Counted from the first letter of the stretch, positions 10,932-24,912 are shown. The stretch is 64,000 nt of DNA from Micropterix aruncella (GCA_944548615.1 OX155957.1:22544758-22608757); one strand, 5' to 3'. Made by a program: numbers and translations. Notes: generated by a model from the sequence alone, not told the origin.

Positions 10932-13869
10932 TCCCCAACTAATGATAAGTTGCGCGCAACTGAATCTTCAGAGAAGCAGGGCTGTAACTGCCGAATTCGG
11001 TCGCACGCTTGAGACGATGGGTATTGGAGTGGCGTTTGTGCAGGAGCAGTTCACGTTCCTCGGTAAAACCCGGGGTATTGACGGGCGGTGCGTTGTGCTC
11101 GAGAAGGGGCACCGACCCATGGCAGGGATCGCGGTGAGTTCGTCTCTCCCGCCTCCCCTGTTCCTGGATCGGCTCTCCAGTGAGCACCTCGCCTGCGCGT
11201 CCATAGTTATCAACGATGTGGACTGCTACTTCATCAGCGTCTACTTCCAGTTTGGCGAGGCTGTGGACGCCTACATTGCTGAACTCGCCGCGGCCCTTGA
11301 CGCTCTTCGGGGTCGGCCGGTAGTGGTAGCGGGCGATTTTAATGCCCGCTCCCCGTCCTGGCACGACGACGGCAACCTGGACCGCCTGGACAGGGTCGCG
11401 AAGGGAAGAGCCGAGGCTGTCGAGGAGCTGATAGCGACCTATGGGTTGCATATTGTCAACTCCCCCGGGCAGCCCCGGACCTTCTGTGGCCCCGGCGGGT
11501 CCAGCAATGTGGATTTGACGCTGTGCTCCCCTGGATTCGCCCGGGAGATGATGAACTGGACCGTCCACGAATCGTCGTCTTCCTCAGACCATAGACTAGT
11601 TACCTTCGACATTGGCCGCCGTGTGAATCCCCCGTCCCCCTCGGAATGGGCGTACCGCACCTCGGATGTGGACTGGGACCGCTTTGGGGAGTCCCTCTGT
11701 GAGAGGCTCTCCCGGTTCCCGTCCCCTCACTCCAATTCGACCGAGACACTTAGTGTTGCACTTCATGAGGCAGTTGCCTCGGCCTGCGAGTCGGTCCTCG
11801 GTCGGAGGAGGCCCTGCGGAGGCTTTACGGCACCGTGGTGGTCTCCGGAAATATCCGACCTTCGCAGGTGCTTCCGGCAAGCGTACCGCCGCATGGGGGA
11901 AGTCCGCAGGGGTTCTCTTCCCCCTGAGCGTGTGGAGGTACTTCGGGAGTCCCTGAGATCGGCTCGGAGCGTCTACCACGCCGCCATTAGGCGTGCCAAG
12001 ACTGATTCCTGGCGTACATGGGTTAGCGAAGTTGGGAATGCAAACCCATGGGACATGAAGAACGTCATCGACAAAGGTGCCAAGCGGGGTGGGAACTACC
12101 TCTCTAGCATTGTCGAGGGTACTTCCGCCCCGCTTGACACCGAAGGCACTCTTTCAGTTCTCCTCGGTTCTTTGTGTCCATCGGATCGGAATGACAATGA
12201 CGATCCCCACCACGCGCAGCTGCGGCGGCTTATTGCCGTAGACTCGCGCGTACCTGATCTGTCAGAGGTAACAGCGGACGAGGTCGGCACCATCATCGGG
12301 TCGCTATCGCGCAGAAAGGCACCGGGGATAGACAACCTTACGTCTGATATAGTGAAGCGGGTGTGGGAATTCGCAAGATGGGAGGTGACTGTCCTGATGC
12401 AGAAATGCATTAGGGACGGTCATTTCCCATTATGCTGGAAGGCTGGCCTCCTGCGGGTGATTCCCAAAGGTAACGACAAGCCGCGCTCGGATCCGAAAGC
12501 GTACAGGCCCATCACGCTCCTTCCCATAATGGGTAAGGTGCTCGAAGTGCTTGTGCGCGAACGGCTGGAAAGGACTCTGTCTCCCCAGAACGAGCGTCAG
12601 TTTGGCTTTACCCGAGGGAAAAGCACGGAGGACGCCATCCTGTTTGCGAAGAACTGGGTCCGCAACTATGACGGCCGCTACGTGGTAGGCGTATTTTTGG
12701 ATATCTCCGGTGCATTCGACAACGCGTGGTGGCCGATGCTCATATGCAAGCTTCGCGCCCGCCTGTGCCCGAACAATTTGTTGAAAGTAGTGAGGAGCTA
12801 CTTTTCAGACAGATCTGTTACTCTGAGGTACGGCCCGACCAGCGTCACCAAAACCCCGACTATGGGCTGTCCACAGGGGTCAGTGTTGGGTCCTAGCCTT
12901 TGGAACATTCTCTTTGATGATTTCCTCGGTCTACCTTACCCGGAGGGGTGCACCGTCAGCGCTTATGCAGACGACGCTCTCCTCCTGGTGGGCGGCAGGA
13001 GTCGCGCAGAGGTCGAAAGAAGGGTGGCTGACTCGCTGGACCTGATCCTCGGATGGGGTCAGCGAAACAGACTCACCTTCTCTCCGACGAAAACTCAGGC
13101 GCTTCTCCTGAAGGGACATCTTAAGCGGAACCCTGTTATCAGGATGAACGGTCGCCCGGTATCCTTCCCGGCCACCGTTCGATACCTGGGGGTGACGCTT
13201 ACGGCTTCCCTTTCCTTTCTTTCGCACGCAAAGATTACAGCCGAAAAATCCCGGGATCTATTCTTTGCGCTCCGCGGAGTAAGTCGGGCCGACTGGGGAA
13301 TTCGTTTCCCGGCGGTCATGACTATCTATAAGGGCGTCTTCGTCCCGCGTGCGACTTATGCCGCACGCGCTTGGACGGAGTCTGCTGTTCCTGAGGCGAC
13401 GCGTGTCGCGCTGCTGCGCGGACAGCGCATCCCTCTCGTGGCCCTGACCGGGGCGTACAGAACGACGTCCACTCTTGCGTTACCCGTCATCGCTGGCGTT
13501 TTGCCGATTGACCTGGAAATTCTGGAGCGTGCAGCTTTGTCGCGGTACCGCCGGGGCGAGCCGGTAGTCCTTCATGGCCTATCGATCGACCCGGTGGCGC
13601 ACCGAGCTGGGGAGTTTGCCCGCCTGATTCGGGTGGAGTCCTTGCGTGTCTGGCAGGCTAGATGGGACGCCGGGGGTACGGGCCGCCTCACCCATTGCTT
13701 TTCCCGTCTGTTGCAGTGCGGATGGCAAATTCGTTTCTGCGGTTCGACCACCATACCACGCAGCTGGTTGGGGGCCACGGAGAGTTCAGAGCCAAACTAT
13801 TTGACTTTGGACTTGCCGATGACCCCCGGTGCGCCTGTGGGTATGGTCGCCAAACTGCGGAACACGTAA
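10918..13869 (+). CDS. ORF2: endonuclease-reverse transcriptase of an R1-like element
   Basis: This 983-residue frame starts at a true ATG that overlaps the end of ORF1. Residues 1-225 form an apurinic-type endonuclease that nicks the target: Asn16 in AQLNLQRS, Glu43 in VQEQ, GDFNA at 139-143, NVDLTL and SSDHRLV. Residues about 450-800 form the reverse transcriptase: the FTRGKSTEDA block, Asp595 in FLDISGAFD, GCPQGSVLGPSLWN, catalytic YADD at 683-686, and the VRYLGVTL block. All catalytic residues I can check are present. A frameshift near 13700 makes the last roughly 50 residues false; the true C-terminus continues in another frame to 14084. The length fits R1-clade ORF2 proteins. Confidence 0.9.
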   Translation: MAGHSPQLMISCAQLNLQRSRAVTAEFGRTLETMGIGVAFVQEQFTFLGKTRGIDGRCVVLEKGHRPMAGIAVSSSLPPPLFLDRLSSEHLACASIVINDVDCYFISVYFQFGEAVDAYIAELAAALDALRGRPVVVAGDFNARSPSWHDDGNLDRLDRVAKGRAEAVEELIATYGLHIVNSPGQPRTFCGPGGSSNVDLTLCSPGFAREMMNWTVHESSSSSDHRLVTFDIGRRVNPPSPSEWAYRTSDVDWDRFGESLCERLSRFPSPHSNSTETLSVALHEAVASACESVLGRRRPCGGFTAPWWSPEISDLRRCFRQAYRRMGEVRRGSLPPERVEVLRESLRSARSVYHAAIRRAKTDSWRTWVSEVGNANPWDMKNVIDKGAKRGGNYLSSIVEGTSAPLDTEGTLSVLLGSLCPSDRNDNDDPHHAQLRRLIAVDSRVPDLSEVTADEVGTIIGSLSRRKAPGIDNLTSDIVKRVWEFARWEVTVLMQKCIRDGHFPLCWKAGLLRVIPKGNDKPRSDPKAYRPITLLPIMGKVLEVLVRERLERTLSPQNERQFGFTRGKSTEDAILFAKNWVRNYDGRYVVGVFLDISGAFDNAWWPMLICKLRARLCPNNLLKVVRSYFSDRSVTLRYGPTSVTKTPTMGCPQGSVLGPSLWNILFDDFLGLPYPEGCTVSAYADDALLLVGGRSRAEVERRVADSLDLILGWGQRNRLTFSPTKTQALLLKGHLKRNPVIRMNGRPVSFPATVRYLGVTLTASLSFLSHAKITAEKSRDLFFALRGVSRADWGIRFPAVMTIYKGVFVPRATYAARAWTESAVPEATRVALLRGQRIPLVALTGAYRTTSTLALPVIAGVLPIDLEILERAALSRYRRGEPVVLHGLSIDPVAHRAGEFARLIRVESLRVWQARWDAGGTGRLTHCFSRLLQCGWQIRFCGSTTIPRSWLGATESSEPNYLTLDLPMTPGAPVGMVAKLRNT

Positions 13870-14084
13870 TTTGGTCTTGCCCAATTCTAGCGGCTGCACG
13901 GGAGAAATTGATGGATGCAGTGGGCGCGTGCGTTGGGCGTTCTCCGATTTGGTACCCGGATTTGGTCAGTTGTAGGAGCTGCTTCCAGTCGTTTGGCGAG
14001 TTTGTGGGGCACTGGGTGGCTTCTTGGGAAAGCATGAGGCTTCGGGATAACCCCCAGGGGGTACCCTCTTCCTTGGTGGCGTGA
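13697..14084 (+). pseudogene. Displaced C-terminus of R1-like ORF2
   Basis: Past the frameshift (about 13697-13710) the correct reading lies one frame over. It shows a conserved RMANSFLRFDHHTTQLVGGH stretch and then the cysteine/histidine module CACGYGRQTAEHVIWSC that follows the RT in this clade and probably binds nucleic acid. It ends at TGA, 14082-14084. One indel separates it from an otherwise complete ORF2, which suggests recent inactivation or a sequencing error. Confidence 0.8.
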
Positions 14085-14555
14085 TTCGGCGGCTACTTCC
14101 AGCCCGAAGTGCCCGTCTTTGTGTCCGTCTCTTTACCGCCCCGAGGGGCGTTTCGTTCTTTGCAGGATCCAGGGATTCCTCCCCCCCCGTGGCTGCTCCG
14201 AGACCTGCCCACGGACAGTGCGCCTTCACGTTCATTGTTCTGGAGCGTCCTCTACCCCGCTTACCGGCTCCTAAATTTACGATATTGTTGTTTCTTTTCT
14301 CGTTAAATTTTGTAATATTTTGTAAATTTTTTATGTTTTTTGTAAATAAGTTTTATTTTTTGAATAAATGGGTTCTCGGGGCGGTACGGGGGGGGGGTGG
14401 TTTACCCTATTTCACCCCCTGCGCGTTTTACCCTTCTGGTACGCGCAGGGTTGTCGTAGCACGACATCCCGGGCAGACAAGACGACCCTCGTCGTTATAA
14501 CTGCCCGGGCGGTGGGCGGGGTTTGCTGCCCTCACCTATCGCCTTGAAACTCTTA
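14085..14555 (+). other. 3' untranslated region of the R1-like element
   Basis: GC-rich with a T-rich middle (about 14280-14365). The end holds complementary GC-rich stretches (CCCTGCGCGTTTTACCC/GTACGCGCAGGG and CCCGGGCAGA/CTGCCCGGG), which could fold into the structure the reverse transcriptase recognises. It ends GCCTTGAAACTCTTA with no poly(A). Confidence 0.65.
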
Positions 14556-14572
14556 ACTGTTAACTCTCAACC

Positions 14573-14812
14573 AGGATGTGACAAATAAATAAAATAATAT
14601 AAAAATATCTTACAACCAACCCTACTATAAAGTTTTTAACATGTGTAACATGTGTTTAAGTGTGTGTCTTATTATTGCATGGGATGGACAGAATTGAAAT
14701 TTTATCCCAACGGTAAATGGTGACCCAGCCGGGAATCGAACCTTACAATATACGATACGAAATCTTACAATATAAGATCATGCGGCTAACCACTAAGCCA
14801 TCGGGTCGGGAG
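14573..14812 (-). repeat. tRNA-derived SINE, copy 2
   Basis: On the minus strand the head has a box-A-like TGGCTTAGTGG (14790-14800) and box B GGTTCGATTCC (14732-14742), 47 bp apart because the arm between them is enlarged by a duplicated CTTATATTGTAAGATT/GTATATTGTAAGG stretch. The body matches the copy at 1345-1570. It ends in an A/T-rich tail (AAATAAATAAAATAAT on the plus strand, 14580-14600) next to the R1-like element. Confidence 0.65.
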
Positions 14813-15252
14813 TGATGTTACACCAATCTGTATTTAGGTCTATTAACCGACCAATCGGTGGTTTCTCCGTTGCGACAACTCGCGGTTGGCCGATCTCCGT
14901 ATTTATGCAAATATGTAATTATTTGCAAAAAAAATCGTTTTTATTGAATAAGCCACTATTATACATTAGTATGCGTGCACTTAACCCCTCAAGCCCCGAT
15001 TGGCCGATATCGGCCACAAACTGATTCAGCGTGACGAGTCCGTTTTAATTCTATTTTAATTTAATTTGCTTTATTTTATTATGTTTTATTATGTTAATAT
15101 GTTTCATTGTAACTATGGGTACAGTGGTTTGGCAGTAATTAATGTTTTTGGTGTGACAGTGTCATAATTCAATTTTTTTACTAATTTTTACTAAAATTAT
15201 TTGGGACATCAACTTGTCAATCGGCTGAGGGGCCGAGGCCTGAAGGGTTAAC
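14813..15252. other. Intergenic, no gene seen
   Basis: Two short stretches share GATTGGCCGATATCGGCC-like and CGACCAATCGG motifs. No coding domain. Confidence 0.4.
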
Positions 15253-15915
15253 GGGAGTTAATGAGCCCTTGCTGAGTTGGCCACGAAGACCCATTCTGTT
15301 CAGGGTTGGTCACACTCACGGGTCAACACCCATCCGACGGCCTCCACGCAGGAAGTGCGAGCCTGGGTAGGACTCTGGCCCTTAGGGTTAGTTTCCCATA
15401 GGAATCAAATTTCTGGCGCTCCTGGACGGTCTGCGGCATAAACCAATCGATTGCGCACTCTGACTAACAGTCGAGGGAGTCTGGAAGCAGTACTGTTTCC
15501 TATAGAGCGGGGTGGTTGCGGACCTTACGGCGACTGCTCTTGAAACGACCATCGGCTACCCGATCCTGGGTGAACAGCCGGGCAAAGGATGCCGTGGTCC
15601 GCGATAGATTCGGTATACACCGTTTCACCGCTTCGTAAGGGAGAGGACCGCGCAAGCGACTTCGAATTCGTAACCAATCGAGAGACTGGAGTACTCTAGT
15701 CGCAATTGGAAGTAAGGGAGTAAGTGTAAGCCCGCTGGGTAACACTCCTGGCTATCTCCCGGTTAAGGCGTTGGCCTCTTACGGGTTTGTGGCGGAGTTT
15801 GGCGGTGGACTGTTTTGTCCAAGTCTTCTGCGCTCACTCCAGGGAGATCGTTAACGACCAATCGTTAAAACTTCCTGTGGTGACGGGCTCGCCCGCTGTA
15901 GTTGACAACCCTAGA
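15253..15915 (-). repeat. Repeat A, full-length copy
   Basis: Closely matches 5371-6010 end to end in the same orientation (from GAGCCCTTGCTGAGTTGGCC to GTAGTTGACAACC). Two overlapping minus-strand frames stay open over about 250 bp here (15500-15745), and the same two are open in several other copies. Confidence 0.8.
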
Positions 15916-16535
15916 TGCGTGCACTAACACGCACCGCACACCTAAAATTTCTTTGTAGGGGTACAAAGAAATTTTCGAGGATTGAAAACATGCTTTCTTG
16001 AGTTTCATTCTCATGGCTAGCTTTCTAAGAGTTCTGAAACTCTTGCGTTTGTGGCGAAAGTTTCACATTTTAACCAAGAGTTAGCTTAACTCTCACCGAT
16101 TTCATGAAACTCGCTTCACGCCTGTGAGCATCGTCTCAATTGAACAGGGGTTGAAATTATGTAACGTAATTTCGCTTGCCATCCCTCTCGAACCTACTGC
16201 CTGAGCGTGAGTCGTCCCCCTCTGGCAGACGGACGGGGGTCGGTTACTGGCATATTTACATGTCAATTGACTCGCGAAAATGTTATTACTACAAAATGGC
16301 CGGAACGCCGGCGTCGAGTGCTTATGTCACGCTAAATGCGTTGCTATAGAGGGTGATTCAATGGCGGATCGCATAATGGTACATAATATCGCAGCCCTAT
16401 TGTTATTATGGCACCTAGCTAGTAGCTACATGCTTAGTTATAGTTAGGTACCTATCATATAAGCTAACTATCATTGTTTAGGTATCGAACTACAAGATTG
16501 GACTATCCCTTTATAGACATCTCAGGCCGATATTT
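15916..16535. other. Intergenic, no gene seen
   Basis: Contains a palindromic AAATTTCTTTG/CAAAGAAATTT pair at 15947-15975, mixed composition, and no recognisable domain. Confidence 0.4.
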
Positions 16536-16539
16536 TTGA

Positions 16540-16760
16540 CATATTTTGTTTTCACATATATGAAACCGTTTCGTCACAGCACGCCGATATCACAATAAAA
16601 TACAGCCTATAGCATTACTCGATAATGTAGCTTTCTATTAGTGAAACAATCTTTTAAATCGGATAAGTAGTTTTGGATATTACCCCCTAAATACAAACTT
16701 ACAAACTTACAAACATTACCTCTTTATAATATTATTTTAGATAATGTGCAATGGCTGTAC
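16540..16760. repeat. Short interspersed repeat (LINE-3'-end type), second form
   Basis: TAGCTTTCTATTAGTGAAAC, then ATCGGATAAGTAGTTTTGGA and ACAAACTTACAAACTTACAA, ending CCTCTTTATAATATTA. From general knowledge this is a frequent lepidopteran repeat end. It is related in layout to 6580-6800. Confidence 0.5.
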
Positions 16761-16838
16761 AATTTCTGTTGAACATTTTTTTTATGAATAAAGGAGGGAT
16801 TTCATCATGACCTGCACCTTTACTATCATCTAACATTT

Positions 16839-17084
16839 TTAATCTATTTTATTCATAATAATATTGCATAGGGAGTAATTAGCACTCGAAACACACACAC
16901 TTTGTTGAGTCAGATTCACTGGGTTAGCGTCAAAAACTGAGGATAAATATTCCGAGAAAAACTCGCGTATTCCGCATCCATCGGTGGCAGTTTTGGTTTG
17001 AAAATACATAGTATCCGGTATCGCTGGTTTTGCTTTTTTTGCTTTTACGAATGACCAGAATGGTTTACTTGTCTTGGGCGACAC
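16839..17084 (-). pseudogene. Non-LTR retrotransposon ORF2 fragment, endonuclease-RT linker
   Basis: The minus-strand frame reads KPFWSFVKAKKAKPAIPDTM and later IREFFSEYLSSVF. This is the linker between endonuclease and RT in jockey/CR1-type ORF2 proteins (FWsFvk..., then FadYFsSVF). Only this 80-residue piece is left, with no ATG (it opens on GTG). Neither flank continues the protein. Confidence 0.65.
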
Positions 17085-17695
17085 AAGACCTCAGAAAAAT
17101 ATCCGAAATGAGCGTACACGCGAAAAAATAGGCGAAGTCAATTTTGTAGGGTTTGACCAGTAAGAATCCAGCGTTGACGAAGCGTCAAGCGCAGATACTA
17201 CGTCCGCTCGCGACGGCTACTAGGCGCATACTAAATGCTCTATTGCAGCGCTAGCACAGAATAACGATCTTTACGCAGTGGTGGTATAAGGGTGTTAATG
17301 GCAAAGCATATTTAGCGTAACTCTCAGAGCGCTATCACGATTTAATTAATTGTAGTTAATTTAAGGCCTAAATAAAAAATGTGGTTAGTGCTGTCCTAGA
17401 GAATTAACCAGTCAATATTATGAAATTATAATAAAACGCACTCACCGCTTACATTGTAGGAGTAAACGCGCCTGAAAGTTTTCGAAGTTAGTTTAAAGCC
17501 TTAATGGCCAAGGCAATGAGCAACTTTTTCGAGTACACATTTTAAATTGGTTCCTTATCGAGGGATTCACTAAGATTAGATTCACTCATAAAACTAAAAT
17601 TCTTCAGATACGGTCGTTCCCAGGTATGTCGTCTTTTAAGAGACCCATCTGTTGTCTTAATATAGTCATGTTAACTTTCTTTATGATAAAAAAAA
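17085..17695. other. Intergenic, no gene seen
   Basis: No recognisable protein, repeat border or RNA gene. Confidence 0.4.
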
Positions 17696-18059
17696 CTATA
17701 TGAAAACGTGTATTTTGTCGGGCCTAATTGTGAATGTTGAAAATCCATCGTAGGTTTGTTTGGAAAGCTTCGCTCGAAGCGCGTGTGGTTGCGAATAGAA
17801 AACGCATGCGTTGTCGGAGGCTAGCGAGCCAAGGGGTGTAAATATGTAATAAGTTATTTACAAAGAACTGATTGACTTTCAACCTTTATTTTAATCAAAT
17901 AATCTTAATAACACAAATGATTATTTTTCTAATAACATTCAGTTATTGTTTCCATCTATCGCATTTTTTATAAAGGCTGATTATATCATAGAAATAAAAT
18001 GGAGAGATAGAATGCCATATACTAGTCTATCCAAACATCAAGTGCGTAATCATTACGCA

Positions 18060-18140
18060 ATGAAACCTGCATAATTCGATCCAGACTTTTACGCGAAACA
18101 ATTTGTTATGATAGGTGCGAATTACTCGTTATGAGGATTT
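18060..18140 (-). mobile_element. Degraded pogo-like MITE fragment
   Basis: GCATAATTCGATCCAGACTT through ACTCGTTATGAGGATT matches the reverse complement of the intact MITE at 18207-18355. It is in the opposite orientation and has lost at least one end. Confidence 0.6.
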
Positions 18141-18206
18141 AAAAAGAAATTGGTATTTTTATTTTAATCTCTTTTTATTCCAATATTATTTGAATAAATA
18201 TGTATA

Positions 18207-18355
18207 CAGTGGAAACTCTCATAACAAGCACCTCTCATAGCGGGTAACTTGCACCTCGCATAACGAGTATGGTAAAAATTGTTTCGCTTAACGAGTGTTT
18301 CGCGTGTAAAGTAAGAGTCTGGGACGAATTATGCTCGTTATGAGAGGTTCCACAG
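18207..18355. mobile_element. Pogo-like MITE, 149 bp, TA target duplication
   Basis: The left end CAGTGGAAACTCTCATAAC follows TA (18205-18206). The right end GTTATGAGAGGTTCCACAG precedes TA (18356-18357). The ends are inverted repeats with few mismatches. The TCTCATAACGAGC type of terminus is characteristic of pogo/Tigger elements. There is no coding capacity. Confidence 0.8.
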
Positions 18356-18480
18356 TATCTTTTTAGATTAAAAAATTAGTTTTTTATTATATTATTGTTT
18401 TATACCTTACATAAGCGGGTTTAGAGCGCATATACAGTGCGACGCTATACTATACTATGTATATATAAATGAAAGTGACA

Positions 18481-20666
<2,186 letters not shown>

Positions 20667-20955
20667 CTTAAATATTAATGATTTTTATATAATGTATATC
20701 AATATTTCGGCTCAGCCGTCGTCAAGATATATGACATTTCTGAAATCGAACAATTCGTTGAAAATTTAAATTCAAGGAATCGAACAAAAAGAAATGGATT
20801 AATAATATTTTACACGATTTAGTTAAGGTACCATAACCAACCGTGCAAAACGTTATTTTAAAATGAATGATTATAAATTAAAAGAAAAAGCATTTGATGA
20901 TTATGATAATATGATAAACCTTATTAATTTTGCCTATTGAGACCGGAACCTTTGC
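20667..20955. other. AT-rich, no gene seen
   Basis: No recognisable feature up to the assembly gap. Confidence 0.4.
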
Positions 20956-21155
20956 NNNNNNNNNNNNNNNNNNNNNNNNNNNNNNNNNNNNNNNNNNNNN
21001 NNNNNNNNNNNNNNNNNNNNNNNNNNNNNNNNNNNNNNNNNNNNNNNNNNNNNNNNNNNNNNNNNNNNNNNNNNNNNNNNNNNNNNNNNNNNNNNNNNNN
21101 NNNNNNNNNNNNNNNNNNNNNNNNNNNNNNNNNNNNNNNNNNNNNNNNNNNNNNN
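20956..21155. other. Assembly gap (200 N)
   Basis: A run of exactly 200 N directly before (TA)n. The assembly evidently failed in the simple repeat, so the true length is unknown. Confidence 0.99.
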
Positions 21156-22090
<935 letters not shown>

Positions 22091-23515
22091 AATTGAATTC
22101 GTCGCCAATGGCTGGTGCACCGTGGCCGCTCGCTATATACTTCGTCGCTCTCGAGGCAGTGAGCTGAGCACCCTCCGCGCCGTATTGTGCGCCATCCACT
22201 CGACGAGGAGGCGCGTGCTCCGCATCCCAATCGTCCCTTCCATTTCGAGGGAAGCTGCAGCTGTTACCCTCGACGGGAGACTCCTGTATCTTTTATGCAT
22301 TATGTTATATTACCGTCGCTCTCCTCACTTACTGTCGAAACTGCCATTTCTTTCAACCCAAATTGAGGCAAGTCCTCAAATAGCGATACCTGAAAACCAC
22401 AGTGAGATATTTTTATGTACTGTTTTGAGATAATAGCACTTTTAGGTTAAATTAATATTCTCCCTTTTTACACGGCTGCCCAACAAAAAAGGAGTGTAAT
22501 TTGTTCAGGGTTCATCTATGTATATTTTCCGTTTCTTTATTCCACCATAACTTCTAAACCATCGAATCGATTTATAAGTATGCGGTATTGTAAGAATCGT
22601 TATGTCATCCCGAGTGTCATAGAGTGCCTTAACTTTCCAAATATCAAGTAAATAGTTGCCTAAATGTCCAAATCTCCAAATGTCAGAAAATTAACATAAG
22701 TATACGATAATACTAAGATACTAAGATTTATTTATTTTTATTTATTTTATTTATTATAGGTAAAGCACAAAATATAATTTCCTGCAGCATTACAGAAAAA
22801 AATGGGTTTGGACCAGTAGCGAAAAATAGAGCACACTGCAGTATCTTGGTCACTACGTCAACACCGCCTAACTAGGCCTAGGCCTGTACTAAGGCAGGTG
22901 TACCAGGAAATATTTTACCCGTGCACACAAAAAAAAATAAAAAAAAATAACTAAACTTAAAAATTAAACATGTTAAAAAGATAAATTAAAATATCATCAA
23001 GAAGTATTTAAAATTATAATCATAAAATTATCGAGTAAATAAAAAAAACCGAAATCATAATAATAGTAAATAGATAGATAAATACCTACTCAGTAAAATT
23101 AAAAATAAAATAAGAATAAAAATAAAAATCATAGTAGATAGTCAAATAATTTGCGGCTCTTTTCACGGCCTTCATTTATTAGCCACACATAAGTAGGTAA
23201 ACGTGTTTAGTGTCAAATGAAAGGTCTGATTTAATAAATTCCGAAAATATTCATTTATCTATATGGATAAATACATTAAACATAAAAACCTCATAAAAAC
23301 CTTAATAAAAATAATGTTTAATACAGTAGTTAAATTTTTGTAACGGAAGTCGTGTTTTTTATTCCTTTTAATATATTTTCTTGTTAAGATATTTGAAAAC
23401 TGGTGTTTTTTGGTACCTGTTAATTTCTTTAATAATTTCTGTAATATCGTATCTGTAAAGGGATAAAGATGAAACGTCATCTCCTTTTCGGAATTTTATC
23501 TATTCATTCAACAAC
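22091..23515. other. Intergenic: GC-richer patch, then AT-rich repeats
   Basis: 22091-22290 is GC-richer with an open frame that I cannot link to any protein. 22480-22700 resembles a common insect repeat (TTTATTCCACCATAACTTCT). 22735-22765 is a (TTTA)n run that could be the reversed tail of a retroelement. The rest is AT-rich. Confidence 0.4.
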
Positions 23516-23830
23516 TAAAGTTGTCAACTACAACGAGCGAACGCGTCACCTCAGGAAGTTTTAACGATTAGTCGTTCGATCTCCCTGAAGTGAGCGCAGA
23601 AGACTTGAACAAAACAGTCCACCGTCAAGCTCCGCCACATGCCCGTAAGCGGCCACGCCAGGAGTGTTACCCAGCGGGCTTACACTCACGCCCTTACTTC
23701 CGATTGCGACCAGATTACTCCAGTCTCTCGATTGGTTACGAGTTCGAGGTCGCTTGCGCGGTCCTCTCCCTTACGAAGCGGTGAAACGGTGTATACCGAA
23801 TCTATCGCGGACCACGGCATCCTTTGGTTC
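23516..23830 (+). repeat. Repeat A, truncated copy
   Basis: Starts with the family's GTTGTCAACTACAACG end and stops after CTATCGCGGACCACGGCATC, so about half is missing. A 25-bp deletion relative to other copies lies near 23655. Confidence 0.75.
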
Positions 23831-23999
23831 TATTCATTCAACAATCGGTTGTGTCACTTCAAGACTTTCCTGGCAAGTAGACAAGCCCCCGCCAGCACCC
23901 CTTCCGCCGAGAGGGGGGCCACACCCCTTCCTCGGCTCAAATGGTCGATTGATGCTTTTGTTTCAGGGTCGTAGCTGTAAAAAATACATGGTTCATCCC

Positions 24000-24622
24000 C
24001 AGGCCCGGACTGGCCATGTCGGCTGTTCGGCGATCGCCGAGGGCCCGCGATTGAATGGGGGCCCGAAGGGGCCTCATATGGAGGATATAACTTGGATAAA
24101 AATGTAATTATAGATGAAGTAACCAGGGCTAGTGAAGAACTGGCCAAAAAGCTGTTAGCTTAAGATACTTATTGATTTAAATTGTAAATAATTATTTTCG
24201 AGCATTTTTTCTTTTGATTATAAAAACGCATTCGTTTAGGAAAAGACAATGCATTGTATACTCATTAGCATTTTCACTGATATTTTTTTCAATTGAGGTA
24301 TTTTAAATCTTAAAATATTTCTTACCCTCATATTCATACAAAATATTCTCGCCACAAATAATGAATAACTTGTCATCGATTACTATTTTATTTAGTGTGT
24401 ACCGAGTTTAGATACGATTCAAATATATACGCAAAGATTATAAGCTTAAGTAAACTACAAACGAAAAGCTTAATTTTTGATAAAGATCATGCCTATACTC
24501 AAATACTTTTTAAGTGCCAAAGTAGCGGAAAATGTGGTTATCAGGTATGTAATTTTCAAAAAATAAAGGGGCCCTTCTGCAGTCTTTAGCCGAGGGCCCC
24601 TAAAGGAACCAGTCCGGGCTTG
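24000..24622. mobile_element. hAT-type DNA transposon, 623 bp, deleted
   Basis: The ends are inverted: CAGGCCCGGACTGG at the left and CCAGTCCGGGCTTG at the right (13 of 14 match). An 8-bp flanking duplication, TTCATCCC/TTCATCAC (7 of 8), lies at 23992-23999 and 24623-24630. The internal frame at about 24076-24162, reading DEVTRASEELAKKLLA before a stop, may be the last coding exon of the parent transposase; this is a guess. Confidence 0.85.
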
Positions 24623-24779
24623 TTCATCACCTAACACTATGTACCTCAGCTCTACCTCAGTACGAGCACAGGCTTCTCGCTAACAAATGTTTGTATAAGA
24701 TTGGTTGTACCTAACTCATTTCTATGCCTAAGGATGCCCGAATCTCACATTAGGTCACATGTCTGTCTGTTTCAATCAT

Positions 24780-24912
24780 ACGGTGCAAATCATCGATGTT
24801 TTTGTTATTGAAAGCGTTGGACGGGTGACCTTCACGAAATTCCTCACTGAGATTGACACGACCGCTTATAAATTCTGCAAACCAGCTACAAATTTATAAA
24901 TTATCGTCTCGC
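24780..24912 (-). pseudogene. mariner transposase N-terminal fragment
   Basis: The minus strand reads WFAEFISGRVNLSEEFREGH followed by PSNAFNNKNIDD. This is the helix-turn-helix DNA-binding region of mariner transposases (family form WF..F..GR..L.DE.R.GRP). Only about 45 residues remain. It lies between a hAT element and a retrotransposon fragment. Confidence 0.8.

Larger units (their letters stand above)
10479..14555 (+). mobile_element. R1-like non-LTR retrotransposon, 5'-truncated, with 17-bp target duplications
   Basis: The insertion is flanked by a 17-bp direct repeat, ACTGTTAACTCTCAACC, at 10462-10478 and 14556-14572. This is the mark of target-primed reverse transcription. The element opens directly inside ORF1, so the 5' end was lost at insertion; the remaining part holds the ORF1 end, ORF2 (EN and RT) and a 3' region without a poly(A) tail. 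The high GC content contrasts sharply with the flanks. The R1-clade call rests on the CCHC ORF1, the APE-type endonuclease, the absence of RNase H and the C-terminal zinc-binding region. The right end abuts a SINE. Confidence 0.85.
17700..18480. repeat. Repeat B, copy 2 (with MITE insertions)
   Basis: The head 17700-17840 (AAGCTTCGCTCGAAGCGCGT) matches 21960-22090. The section 17870-18060 matches 1620-1790, and 18400-18480 matches about 1870-1950. Two pogo-like MITE copies lie inside it. The order of pieces in the three B copies suggests a family over 1 kb long. Confidence 0.6.

Noticed and set aside
10524..13778. Minus-strand frames opposite the R1-like ORF1 and ORF2
   Set aside because: Shadows of GC-rich coding sequence, with no domains of their own.
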